A model generated the notes under the pieces. The model was not told the origin of the DNA. It saw only the letters and a list, made by a program, of their open reading frames with translations, and did not search any database. DNA of 18,126 bases from JACQHM01 sp964535215 (GTDB lineage Bacteria; Methylomirabilota; Methylomirabilia; Methylomirabilales; JACQHM01), in contig CAZHST010000054.1 of assembly GCA_964535215.1 (NCBI GenBank), positions 1 through 18,126 on the forward strand. The letters are read 5' to 3'. A program made the position numbers and the translations under genes. This document shows, one piece after another, positions 6,986-15,208 of this stretch (positions within the stretch are counted from its first letter, which is position 1; each line of letters begins with the position of its first letter).

Positions 6986-8089
6986 ATGCGCGTTGTCTTT
7001 GATGGCCAGGTCCTTGTGGGGAACCTCAGCGGGATGGGGAAGGCGATGCAGTATCTCCTCCATTACCTCCAGCAGGGCTTCCCCGAGCACGAGTATGTGG
7101 TCGTGTCCCCGGGGGATCGATCCCGGTGGCGGTTGCCTCAGCAACTCTGGTGGGATCAGGTGGGGTTTCCTGTCAAGGCGCTCCGGCTGAAGGCCGACCT
7201 CCTGCATGCGACGGGCCACTCGGCCCCCCTCCTCCGCGGGCGGCCGCTTGTGATGACCGTCCACGATCTGGCCCCGACGCGCCTGCCCCACCTCCTTCCC
7301 ACGCGGCGGAGCCGCTTCTACTGGGGCTGGTTCCTCCCCTTCACCGCCAGGTTCGCCGACGCGATCCTGGTGCCTTCCGTCTCGACGAAGCGGGACCTGG
7401 TGACGCTCTGCCGGATCCCGGAAGATCGGATCCACGTCATCCCCTGGGGGGTGCCGCTTGATCCCTTCAACGAGCGCGAAGGGGCGAGCGAGGTCAGGCG
7501 ACGCTACGGTCTGGAGGGCCCGTACCTCCTCTACGTCGGGACCATCGACCGGCGAAAGGACTACACGACCTTGCTTCAGGCCCTGCTCCAGCTTGACAAG
7601 CGGATCACCGTGGTCCTGGCGGGCACCGTCATTGCTGGCCGGACCGATTTCCCTCAGCAGGTCGAGCGGCTCGGTCTCCAGGAGCGGGTCCGGGTCCTGG
7701 GGTATGTCCCTGAGCGGGAGCTTTCCGGGCTGTACCGGGGCGCCGCCGCCTTCGTCTACCCCTCGTTCTACGAGGGCTTCGGGCTGCCGGTCCTCGAGGC
7801 GATGGCCTGCGGCACCCCGGTCATCACCTACCGGGCCACGTCCCTTCCGGAGGTGACAGGCTGTGCCGGCCTCCTCCTGGATCCCCCTTGGACCCCTGAG
7901 ACCCTGGCTTCCGCGATCCGGCGGGTCCTGTCTGATGAGGCCCTTCGGCTCGAGCTTCGGCAGAAGGGCTTCGAGCAGGCGAAGCGGTTTGACTGGATGA
8001 AGACGGCCCGGCTCACGATGAAGGTGTATGAGGGCCTGGCCTCCGCGTCGAGGGGGAAGAGACGGAGCCTATGCGGTGGTTCTTCTTAA
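6986..8089 (+). CDS. family 4 (GT-B) glycosyltransferase
   Basis: Retaining GT-B glycosyltransferase of 367 aa. It starts MRVVFDGQVLVGNLSGMGKA, has the inter-domain VMTVHDLAP (about 88-96) and VPSVSTKRDL, then the C-terminal nucleotide-binding domain YLLYVGTIDRRKDY and the EX7E motif YEGFGLPVLEAM (Glu263, Glu271), followed by CGTPVI. ATG 6986 is preferred over in-frame ATG 6920, which lies inside the coiled-coil gene, because AGGGAAG stands five bases upstream. Similar cytoplasmic enzymes build O-antigen chains by adding mannose or related sugars. The 5' end is duplicated at 5999-6056. The region from here to about 11400 is visibly more GC-rich than its flanks. Confidence 0.92.
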   Translation: MRVVFDGQVLVGNLSGMGKAMQYLLHYLQQGFPEHEYVVVSPGDRSRWRLPQQLWWDQVGFPVKALRLKADLLHATGHSAPLLRGRPLVMTVHDLAPTRLPHLLPTRRSRFYWGWFLPFTARFADAILVPSVSTKRDLVTLCRIPEDRIHVIPWGVPLDPFNEREGASEVRRRYGLEGPYLLYVGTIDRRKDYTTLLQALLQLDKRITVVLAGTVIAGRTDFPQQVERLGLQERVRVLGYVPERELSGLYRGAAAFVYPSFYEGFGLPVLEAMACGTPVITYRATSLPEVTGCAGLLLDPPWTPETLASAIRRVLSDEALRLELRQKGFEQAKRFDWMKTARLTMKVYEGLASASRGKRRSLCGGSS

Positions 8090-10239
8090 CCTACGCGTAT
8101 GAGAAGGGCCTCAGGCCAGACCTGGGAGGCTTCCGGAAGCTCTGGGAGCTCGCCTGGGCCCTCCAGGGTTTAGGGCATGAGGTTTGGGTGTTCTATCCCC
8201 GGCTTCCGGGTTTTGAATCCCTTCGACACGTGCCCTCCCGGGCCTACCCGGTCCTGGATCGCCCCGTCCTTCGCCCGGTGACGGCCTCCCTGTCGATGTG
8301 TGCCGCGGCTGTTCGGATGGGGCAGCGGGTTCCCCCGGACGTGGTCTATTTCCGGACAGGCTTCAATGTCCTTCCCGTCCGGGTGGGGCGGATCCTCAGG
8401 GCCCGCACGATCCTGGAGGTGAATGCCGATCCCGCCGGGTTTTTCCGGCAGGAAGGCGCCCCCCGGTGGGCCTCCCTGATCATGGCGGCTGAGCGGGTCA
8501 GTGCCCGGGCCAGTGACCTGGTGATTGCCTTGACGCCCGGGCTCAAACAGATGCTGGTCGAGCGGTATGGTCTTTCGCCGGACAAGATCCGGGTGATCCC
8601 CAGCGGCACCGACCCCGACCATTTTCGCCCGGCCGCTCAAGCAGCCGCGAAACAGCCGCTCGGGGGCGAGCCCGACCTGCCTGTGCGGGGCACGCAGACA
8701 GGTCAACCCGTGGTGGGCTTTGTCGGCCTCTTCTACCGCCATCAGGGGGTCCACACCTTGCTTGAAGCGGCCCCACGAATCCTGGCCGAGCAGCCGACCA
8801 CCCGGTTCCTCCTCGTCGGCGATGGCGTGATGCGCCCTTCCTGGGAGGCGCTGGCTCGACAACGGGGGGTGGCTCACGCCATCACCTTTACCGGCCAGGT
8901 GCCGTATCAGGAAGTCCCCCGGTACCTCCGGGCGATGGACGTGGTGGTGGCCCCCTTCACGGCGGATCGCGGGGAGGCGTCGCCGTTCAAGATCCTCGAT
9001 GCCTTGAGCTGCGAAAGACCGGTGGTGGCGTCGGCGCTCCCCTCGATCCGGAGGCTGGCCCAAGGGTTTGACGGAGCCATCACCCTGGTTCCCCCGGAAG
9101 AGCCCGAGGCCCTGGCGCAGGCGGTGCTGGAGCTGCTTCGGCACCCGGGAACGCGGGAAGCGCTGGGACGAAGAGGCCGGGAGGGGATCCTCCGCCGCTA
9201 CACCTGGGCCGAGGTGGCCCGGCAGACCTGGGAGGCGGTGCGGCACCTTTTCGACGATCCCCTCGCGGCTCGCCTGGCCGCCCTGTCCCAGCCCGGCGCG
9301 GTGCGGAGCACCGTGAGCTCCCTTGTGCGAAAAGGGGCCTCGTGGGCGCCTCGGGTGGGACTCCTCCCTTGCCCTTCACGCCCCCAGGGCGTAAGCGCCA
9401 TCATGCGGGTGAAAGAGGAGGAGACCTGGCTGGAGCTGTCGATCCGTTCCCTGGCCCCTGTGGCGGACGAGATCCTCGTGGGAGACAACGGCTCAACGGA
9501 CCGGACGCCTGAGATCCTCGAGGCGCTTCACCACGAGCTTCCCGATCGGCTGATCGTTCTCGAATGCCCTGACCTTGACATCAAGGATCTGACGAACCTG
9601 CTCCTTAAGCGGACCCGGTTTCGGTGGGTGATCCGATGGGATGCGGATTTTGTGGCCAGAACCGAGGGTCCTTTCAGCCTTCAAGCCTTCAAAGCCTGGC
9701 TCCTCTCTCTCGATCCCCGCCGCTATCACTTCGTCTATGTCCCCATGGTGGAGCTCTACGGAGACCTTGAGCATCAGCGCCCGGGCCTCGGGATTCGGGC
9801 GGATGGCCATGGCTTTGTCGCAAGTCCGGCCCTCCGCTACGTCTTCGATGCCGCAGGCCTTGAAAGCCCACGGATTCCCAGGTGGTACCAGGTTCTTTGC
9901 TATCCCCATCCCCCCTGGTTTCACGTGGACGTGAAACCTCTCAAGCGGATGTTTTTGAGTTGGCTCTGGAAGCGGTATCTCGTGGATCCGACCCGGAGCC
10001 GCTACCCCACATTTCAAGCCTACGTGGAGACGGAACTTCAGAGGCACTGGTGCGGGAGAAGGCTTGAAGAGGCGGCGGCCGTGTGGGGGGCTTCAGCCTT
10101 CCGGGAGCTGCTCCCGTATGATCGGGACCGCTGCGGCGACTACCCGACGCTCCTCAAACCCCTTTTGGAGCAGCCCAGGTATCGGCTCCTGTATCAGGAT
10201 GGGCAGATCGTGGGCCGCGAGGAGGGATCATGCGCCTGA
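8071..10239 (+). CDS. two-domain glycosyltransferase: GT4 fused to GT2
   Basis: A 722-aa protein with two catalytic modules. Residues 1-390 form a GT-B (GT4) enzyme: VVGFVGLFYRHQGVHTLLEA, LLVGDG and EASPFKILDAL, in which the second Glu of EX7E is replaced by Asp (Glu302, Asp310). Residues from about 441 form a GT-A (GT2) enzyme: VSAIMRVKEEE, EILVGDNGSTD (Asp472) and the metal site WVIRWDADF (Asp524-X-Asp526). A Pro/Arg-rich linker of about 40 residues joins them, with no stop or frameshift. It overlaps the previous gene by 19 bases. The fusion could carry out two successive transfers on one glycan. Neither sugar can be assigned. Confidence 0.9.
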   Translation: MRWFFLTYAYEKGLRPDLGGFRKLWELAWALQGLGHEVWVFYPRLPGFESLRHVPSRAYPVLDRPVLRPVTASLSMCAAAVRMGQRVPPDVVYFRTGFNVLPVRVGRILRARTILEVNADPAGFFRQEGAPRWASLIMAAERVSARASDLVIALTPGLKQMLVERYGLSPDKIRVIPSGTDPDHFRPAAQAAAKQPLGGEPDLPVRGTQTGQPVVGFVGLFYRHQGVHTLLEAAPRILAEQPTTRFLLVGDGVMRPSWEALARQRGVAHAITFTGQVPYQEVPRYLRAMDVVVAPFTADRGEASPFKILDALSCERPVVASALPSIRRLAQGFDGAITLVPPEEPEALAQAVLELLRHPGTREALGRRGREGILRRYTWAEVARQTWEAVRHLFDDPLAARLAALSQPGAVRSTVSSLVRKGASWAPRVGLLPCPSRPQGVSAIMRVKEEETWLELSIRSLAPVADEILVGDNGSTDRTPEILEALHHELPDRLIVLECPDLDIKDLTNLLLKRTRFRWVIRWDADFVARTEGPFSLQAFKAWLLSLDPRRYHFVYVPMVELYGDLEHQRPGLGIRADGHGFVASPALRYVFDAAGLESPRIPRWYQVLCYPHPPWFHVDVKPLKRMFLSWLWKRYLVDPTRSRYPTFQAYVETELQRHWCGRRLEEAAAVWGASAFRELLPYDRDRCGDYPTLLKPLLEQPRYRLLYQDGQIVGREEGSCA

Positions 10240-11399
10240 TCCTCCTGGCCAAAAGCACCCCGGTCCACCTCATCGGCGGCGTGGAAACCCATGTTGCGCT
10301 GGTGGCCAGGACGGCGGCCGAGCTGGGCCACGAGGTCCAGCTGGTGACCACCGCGCATCCCCGGGGGATTGCGGCGGAAGAGCGGGAGGGGGTCCGGATC
10401 ACGTATCTCCGGGACACCCCGCCGGCCCTCTCCTCGAGGCGCTGGTTCCGGGCGAGCGCGGCGTTCGTCCGCCCCATGAAGGCTGATCTCGTGATGAGCT
10501 TTGGCCTGTCCGGCCTGGGCCTGGGTCGGGAGGGGTCCCCTCGGCCCCACTGGGTGTGGGCCTTCGGCACGACCCTCTCCCACGTGATCAGCGAGTGGCA
10601 CAACCATGGGCCCGGGGTGCGGGGGTGGGCGTCGTATCCGCGGCGGGCCCTCAGTTGCTGCTACTGGGGCGTCCGGGAGTGGTGCTTGTGGAAGAAGGCG
10701 GATGGGATCATCGCCACCGACGATGTCCTCTTCCAGAAGCTCAGCCGCCGGGGCTACTGCGTCGTCCTCAGCTACAACGGCACGGACCCCCGGAGCTTTC
10801 GCCCGGATCCCACGCTCCGGGCCGCCACCCGGCGGACCCTGGGGCTTCCCGAGGAGGCCTTCGTGCTCCTCATGGTGGCCACGGTCAACCGTCAGAAGGG
10901 GATCTGGGTGGGGGTGGAGGCGTTCCGGCACCTGGCCGGAGGGTGGCCCCGGCTTCATCTCGTCATCGTGGGGGATGGGCCGGATCGGCCGAGGCTTCAG
11001 TCCGCCGTCCGGGGGGATCGGGCGGCGGAGCGGATCCACTTTGTCGGCGCGGTTCCGCTCCCGGAGACGGCCGCCTTCTTTGCCGCTGCTGACCTCTTCC
11101 TCTACCCGACCTTTCGAAGGGAAGGACTGCCGAATGCCATCGTCCAGGCCATGGCGGCCGGGCTTCCGGTGGTGGCGACCGACCGGGGCGGGATTTCCTC
11201 GGCCGTGCAGCATGGGGAAACCGGCCTGCTCCTCCCAAGGCCGGAAGCCCACGGGCTGGGCGAAGCGGTGGCGGGGCTCCTGGCCGAGCCCTCCCACCTG
11301 GCTCGCATGGGGGAGCGGGCCCGGGCGCTGGCCGTCGCCCGGTTTGACATCCGGACCCAGGTCGTAAAGTTGCTCAAGGAGCTTGAGAAGCGGCTGTGA
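10230..11399 (+). CDS. family 4 (GT-B) glycosyltransferase
   Basis: GT-B glycosyltransferase of 389 aa. The N-terminus MRLILLAKSTPVHLIGGVET contains the usual glycine-rich acceptor-side loop. The C-terminal domain has LLMVATVNRQKGI, LHLVIVGDGPDRPRL and TFRREGLPNAIVQAMAAG, followed by PVVATDRGGI. In the EX7E motif the second acidic residue is Gln (Glu298, Gln306). A GAGGAGGGATC ribosome site directly precedes the ATG, and the gene overlaps the fusion gene by ten bases. It probably adds one residue of the same polysaccharide; donor unknown. Confidence 0.92.
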   Translation: MRLILLAKSTPVHLIGGVETHVALVARTAAELGHEVQLVTTAHPRGIAAEEREGVRITYLRDTPPALSSRRWFRASAAFVRPMKADLVMSFGLSGLGLGREGSPRPHWVWAFGTTLSHVISEWHNHGPGVRGWASYPRRALSCCYWGVREWCLWKKADGIIATDDVLFQKLSRRGYCVVLSYNGTDPRSFRPDPTLRAATRRTLGLPEEAFVLLMVATVNRQKGIWVGVEAFRHLAGGWPRLHLVIVGDGPDRPRLQSAVRGDRAAERIHFVGAVPLPETAAFFAAADLFLYPTFRREGLPNAIVQAMAAGLPVVATDRGGISSAVQHGETGLLLPRPEAHGLGEAVAGLLAEPSHLARMGERARALAVARFDIRTQVVKLLKELEKRL

Positions 11400-12067
11400 G
11401 ACCCCCTGAGGTATCCAGTCGAAACGTGACCGTGGCGGACCGGCTCGTGGCAGGCGCATCGCTCCTTCCCCGGGTTGATCGCCTGCTCGACCTCGGATGC
11501 GGTGATGGCTCGCTGATCCTTCACCTCCCGGTGAGGTCGAGAATCGTTGTAGGCCTGGATCGTACCCTTGCGGCCGCACGAGCAGCCCGGGCTCGGGGGT
11601 ATCAGGTGCAGTGTGCCGATTTGAACGCAAGACACATTCCGTACCGAGACAATGTCTTTGACGCGGCAGTCTGTCTGGACGTCATCGAGCACGTCCTGGA
11701 TCCCGGACACTTGTTGAGTGAACTGGCCCGGGTTCTCCGCCCTCGTGGGGTCTTGGTCCTGACGACCCCCAACATCCGCTATTACGGCCATATCCTGACC
11801 CTGATTCGCGGACGGTTCCCCTGCACGTCCAGTGATCCTGAAGGCTATGATGGAGGCCATCTCCACTACTTCACTTACGCCGACATCCGCCACCTGCTGA
11901 GAGGGGCCGGGTTTGGCTCCATTGAGGAGTTCGGCTTGTACCGGTGGACCAGGCTGACGGCGTGGGGACGGGTGAAGGAAAGAGCCAAGGCCGTTCTGGG
12001 GGATCATCTCAAGCGAGAGTTCTTTTCCGGAGCTGTCGTCGTTCGGGCTGTGAAGAAAGCAGAATAG
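11396..12067 (+). CDS. class I SAM-dependent methyltransferase
   Basis: Methyltransferase of 223 aa: motif I LLDLGCGDGS (30-39), strand-2 acid in VVGLDRT (Asp55), then CADLNARHIPYRDNVFDA, LDVIEHV and VLVLTTPN. This is the UbiE/Methyltransf_11 pattern found among sugar-modifying enzymes in glycan clusters. The GTG start overlaps the previous stop (GTGA), with GAGAAG five bases upstream. From here base composition and codon use become less GC-rich than in the preceding GT genes. Its acceptor (sugar hydroxyl, chain end or lipid) is unknown. Confidence 0.85.
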   Translation: MRPPEVSSRNVTVADRLVAGASLLPRVDRLLDLGCGDGSLILHLPVRSRIVVGLDRTLAAARAARARGYQVQCADLNARHIPYRDNVFDAAVCLDVIEHVLDPGHLLSELARVLRPRGVLVLTTPNIRYYGHILTLIRGRFPCTSSDPEGYDGGHLHYFTYADIRHLLRGAGFGSIEEFGLYRWTRLTAWGRVKERAKAVLGDHLKREFFSGAVVVRAVKKAE

Positions 12068-12069
12068 CG

Positions 12070-12987
12070 ATGGAGGTTGCCGTTCAGAGCTGTCCCCTCT
12101 GCGGGAGCGGCCAGAGCGAGCCGCGGCTTCAGATCCTTGCCCGGCGGATGGTTCGGTGCCAACAGTGCGGCCTCATCTACCGAAACCCACGGCCGACCGC
12201 CAAGGACCTCACCCTGGCTTATGCTGTCAGTCCGACGGCTCTTGTGCGAGAGGAGCGGGTGGGGGCGCGGCGGAGCCGGCAGTTTCGCCGGTTCCTGGAT
12301 GGGTGGGCCGGCCAACCTGGAAGGCTCCTGGACATCGGGTGTGGCTACGGGTTCTTTCTCAAGCTCGCCCAGGAAGCAGGTTGGGAGGCGCTTGGCGTGG
12401 ATCTGGACCCTCGGGCTGTGGCCTATGCGAAAGACCACCTTCAGGTCAACGCCCTGTGGGGAGAACTCAGGAACTTCCGTTTTGAAGATGGCTCCTTCGA
12501 CCTTGTAACCCTCTGGAACGTCATCGAGTGTGTGCCGGATCCTCTGGCGCTCCTCTTAGAAGTCCGTCGCGTGCTCAAACCGGATGGGCGGATCTTCATC
12601 CGCACCCAGAACGCGGTATGGCATGTGGTAGGCTTCCGCCTGACCGGTCTCCTCCGACGATTGGGGTTCGGTGCCATTTTTGATCGGCGGCCATATCTGC
12701 TCTTCGTCGTCAACCAGGTGAGTTTCTCCCAGGTGACCCTCAAACTTCTCCTTGAGAAAGCTGGATTTGCCCTGTTCCGGATCAGGAACAGCCCGCCCAT
12801 TCCTGGGGATCCATATGTGGGATTGGGGCTTCTGGGGGAAGCCGTGGTCAACCTGGCCAAGCAGGGGCTTCATGGGCTTACTCAAGGAATGGCGTTGGTC
12901 TCGGGCGGTCGGCTGCTTTTTGGCCCCTCCCTTGAGGCCTACGCGCAGCCAAAGGTTGAACTTGGCTGGAAAGGAATGGAGAAATGA
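12070..12987 (+). CDS. SAM-dependent methyltransferase with N-terminal zinc-ribbon-like motif
   Basis: Protein of 305 aa. Two CXXC pairs (Cys8/11 in CPLCG, Cys30/33 in CQQCG) form a small zinc-ribbon-like element, followed by LIYRNPRP. The Rossmann domain has motif I LLDIGCGYGFF (86-96), ALGVDLDPRA and WNVIECVPDPL. About 100 C-terminal residues are extra and include a weakly hydrophobic stretch. This CXXC-plus-methyltransferase layout is common in O-antigen and antibiotic sugar clusters. It starts two bases after the previous stop, with only a weak ribosome site (AAGAAAG). Role: probably methylation of a deoxysugar or a related C-methyl step; the substrate is unproven. Confidence 0.82.
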   Translation: MEVAVQSCPLCGSGQSEPRLQILARRMVRCQQCGLIYRNPRPTAKDLTLAYAVSPTALVREERVGARRSRQFRRFLDGWAGQPGRLLDIGCGYGFFLKLAQEAGWEALGVDLDPRAVAYAKDHLQVNALWGELRNFRFEDGSFDLVTLWNVIECVPDPLALLLEVRRVLKPDGRIFIRTQNAVWHVVGFRLTGLLRRLGFGAIFDRRPYLLFVVNQVSFSQVTLKLLLEKAGFALFRIRNSPPIPGDPYVGLGLLGEAVVNLAKQGLHGLTQGMALVSGGRLLFGPSLEAYAQPKVELGWKGMEK

Positions 12988-14162
12988 GCTACGGGAAATG
13001 GCTGAAGCGGCTCAAAAGGATCGCAGCCAGGAGCAGGCTCTATCCCATTCTCAAGCGAATCAAGAGCCTGGCGAGTCCGGCGAGAACCTTTGACTATAGC
13101 CAGCTTCGACAAACTGGATACATCCCCATCCCCACATCCTTCACGTTCGAGCCGACGCTCAAATGCAACCTTCGTTGCAAGATGTGCTATCAGAACGAAT
13201 ACCGCGATGGAGGAGTAAAGCCCGAGCTGGATCTCAATGGGATGAAACGGATCTTCCAGGGCTTCGGTCATCATTTCCGACACGCCTACTTGGTGGGAGG
13301 TGAGGTATTCCTTCGGCGTGATTTCGAAGAGCTTCTTGGCTTCTTGGAGATGGAGCAAATCCAGGTCTTTCTCACCACCAACGGCACTGTCTTGCCTGTG
13401 GACCGGATTACCCACCTCCGACGGTTTCGGAATCTGGTGGGAATGTGGTTTTCCATTGACGGAATCGGCGAGATCAACGACGCGATCCGTGGCCCCCGTT
13501 CCTTCGAGCGGACCCTTAAGTCCCTGCAAGAGGCCAAAAGGTTTTTTGAGGTGGGCACGAGCTTCGTCATTATGCAGGACAATGTGGATCAGATGGTCGC
13601 TTATGCTGAGTTGATGGCTGAGCTCGGAATCATCGAAGTCAACTTCCAACATGAGATTTTCGCCACCCCCGAGGAGGTTGCAGAGACCCAGGCTATGCTC
13701 GACTGGAAGGCAAGCGAACTTATGGTCTATGTTAGGCAAAATTCCCGGTCGCCAGCCTTTATGCATACGCTTCGTACCAACCTTGAACGCCTGGCACAAC
13801 TGGAACGAGAACGACGGATCGTCGTTTCCTTCGAACCTCCCGTCGCGAATCAACGACTTGAAGAATTCTACGATGGAACGCTCCGAAGGCATGCCCATTT
13901 GTTCTGCCGGGAGATGACCAACCTTCGTATTGATCCCCAGGGAAATGTGATCTTCTGCCCTTATCTTCGGCGGAGCTTCGGGAATCTATTCGAACAGCCA
14001 TTAGAAGAGATCTGGAATTCCTCAACCATGCGGCAGTTCCGGGTTAAACTCATCGAGCACAACCTCCTCCCCATCTGCCAGCGCTGTTGCAAGCTCGGCC
14101 TCTGGCCAGGCGCCTGTAAGGAGGAGATGCCGGCGGAGCTCCCGACAGCAGCCCTAAGCTGA
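12984..14162 (+). CDS. radical SAM protein with SPASM-like C-terminus
   Basis: Enzyme of 392 aa. The CX3CX2C motif is CNLRCKMC (Cys61, 65, 68), which binds the 4Fe-4S cluster that cleaves SAM to a radical. It is followed by the GGE block (VGGEVFLRRDF) and TTNGT. The C-terminal third has a SPASM-type cysteine set (Cys308, 325, 365, 368/369, 378) around RIDPQGNVIFCPYL, GNLFEQPLEEIW and ICQRCCKLG, expected to hold auxiliary clusters. It starts as an ATGA overlap with the methyltransferase, so the two are probably co-translated. SPASM enzymes are best known from peptide modification, but no precursor peptide is visible here. A sugar or lipid modification is possible; substrate unknown. Confidence 0.88.
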   Translation: MSYGKWLKRLKRIAARSRLYPILKRIKSLASPARTFDYSQLRQTGYIPIPTSFTFEPTLKCNLRCKMCYQNEYRDGGVKPELDLNGMKRIFQGFGHHFRHAYLVGGEVFLRRDFEELLGFLEMEQIQVFLTTNGTVLPVDRITHLRRFRNLVGMWFSIDGIGEINDAIRGPRSFERTLKSLQEAKRFFEVGTSFVIMQDNVDQMVAYAELMAELGIIEVNFQHEIFATPEEVAETQAMLDWKASELMVYVRQNSRSPAFMHTLRTNLERLAQLERERRIVVSFEPPVANQRLEEFYDGTLRRHAHLFCREMTNLRIDPQGNVIFCPYLRRSFGNLFEQPLEEIWNSSTMRQFRVKLIEHNLLPICQRCCKLGLWPGACKEEMPAELPTAALS

Positions 14163-14226
14163 AAGCGATCACGGCCAAGCCAAAGGTAAGGGTTGAAGTC
14201 GAGTTAAAGAATTGGGTGGGAGGTCT

Positions 14227-14997
14227 ATGGGGAAGATAAAAGCTATTGTTGCCTTTGGTTCCAGGGCGCGAGGGGACGCCACGGGAAGCTCAGATCTCGA
14301 TCTCCTGGTTTTCGCACCCGAGGTCGATGACCCCCTGCTCGTCCTAGAGGAGGTTCAGGCCCTCCTCCCGGCACAGGAGGTGGATGTCCATCTGTTTTCC
14401 CCGCACCTCAAGCCGACCCTGGCCTTCGAGATCCTGCGCGATGCTCGGGTGCTTTACGAGGCGGAGCCACGGCAAGGAGCTTTGAGCCTGGCTGAACTGG
14501 CCATGCTTGTCGAGCCGTTGCCTCCTCCCTTTAAAGCGTTCCTGGAGGCCAAAAAGATGAGTGTTGAAGAAACCCTTAGAAAGATCGAACGCAGGTTGGC
14601 CTCCCTGGAGCGAAGAACAGCCGGCCTTAAGACCAAGATCGTCGCGGTGTCCCAGGAAGCGTTTCTGACTGACGAGATGCTCCAGGAGTTCACCTTTGCC
14701 CGCCTGTACAAAATGACTCAGGATGTGATTGACCTGGCCGCTCTCCTCATCGCTCTGGAGGGGCGTATCCCACCGCCCGAAGGGCCGGAGAGGCTCGAAG
14801 TCCTGGGAGAGATGAGGTTGATCCCTTCAGAGCTGGCATCCAGATTGGTGGGTATGGCCCGCTTTCGTAACGTGCTGGCTCACATTTATGAGGAACTGGA
14901 TCTGGTGCGCCTCTACCGCTTTGCCAGCGAGGAGATTCGAGACATTGATGCCTTTGTCGAAGCGGTCAAAACCTATCTGGTATCCAGGCTGTCTTGA
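14227..14997 (+). CDS. fused MntA-like nucleotidyltransferase / HepT-like HEPN protein
   Basis: A single 256-aa chain with both halves of an MntA-HepT toxin-antitoxin system. Residues 1-80 are a minimal nucleotidyltransferase with GS-X10-DXD (Gly11-Ser12, Asp23, Asp25) and a third carboxylate in EVDVHLF (Asp53). Residues from about 100 are alpha-helical and end in a DUF86/HepT-type domain with the RX4HXY motif intact (Arg214, His219, Tyr221 in RNVLAHIY). In characterised pairs the nucleotidyltransferase adenylylates the motif tyrosine to silence the RNase. ATG 14227 is chosen (GGAGG three bases upstream; a TGA at 14194-14196 closes the frame above); TTG 14212 is an alternative. No stop separates the halves. 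It could be self-silencing or no longer toxic. Confidence 0.82.
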   Translation: MGKIKAIVAFGSRARGDATGSSDLDLLVFAPEVDDPLLVLEEVQALLPAQEVDVHLFSPHLKPTLAFEILRDARVLYEAEPRQGALSLAELAMLVEPLPPPFKAFLEAKKMSVEETLRKIERRLASLERRTAGLKTKIVAVSQEAFLTDEMLQEFTFARLYKMTQDVIDLAALLIALEGRIPPPEGPERLEVLGEMRLIPSELASRLVGMARFRNVLAHIYEELDLVRLYRFASEEIRDIDAFVEAVKTYLVSRLS

Positions 14998-15022
14998 CCC
15001 TACCACGTGTGAGGTGGATGGG

Positions 15023-15104
15023 ATGTGCGGGATTCGTCGGCCGCTTCGAGCCGAAACTCCTTTGTAGGCTGTTGATCTTCAAGCCCTGGCCTCGGGAGCT
15101 TCCG
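15023..15104 (+). pseudogene. remnant of an asnB-like gene (5' end, internally deleted)
   Basis: ATG TGC GGG ATT followed by CGTCGGCCGCTTCGAGCCG matches the start of the real asnB at 17718. One copy of an 8-bp direct repeat (GCGGGATT), present twice in the real gene, has been lost, which shifts the frame. After the FEPKLL-equivalent, the sequence jumps to pieces resembling the RLAIIDLQ and FRELR codons and runs straight into the copied GT4 start. Non-functional. Confidence 0.65.
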
Positions 15105-15208
15105 GTGAAGTGAAGATCCTCTATGTCATTGACAACCTGGAGTTTGGGGGCGGGGAGCGGGTGTTTGCCCAACTCGCCGAGGCCTTGAAGGACCGGAGGT
15201 GGGCCTGA
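15105..15208 (+). pseudogene. 5' fragment of the GT4 gene found intact at 16420
   Basis: Nearly identical to the first ~90 bases of the gene at 16420. It reads VKILYVIDNLEFGGGER and then FAQLAEALKDR before diverging near 15195 and reaching a stop at 15206. Compared with the intact copy it lacks one G after the first GTG codon, so only the second GTG (15110) would be in frame. The ~13 bases upstream of the two starts (GGAGCTTCCG) also match. A truncated duplicate. Confidence 0.85.

Noticed and set aside
8170..11630. Long reverse-strand open frames (358 aa at 8170-9246, 478 aa at 10194-11630)
   Set aside because: They lie opposite clear glycosyltransferase genes, are rich in Pro, Arg and Gly, and show no family motifs; they result from the high third-position GC of the real genes.
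12939..13898. Reverse-strand frame of 319 aa opposite the radical SAM gene
   Set aside because: The forward strand carries the CX3CX2C and SPASM cysteines in an uninterrupted frame; the reverse frame has no recognisable domain.
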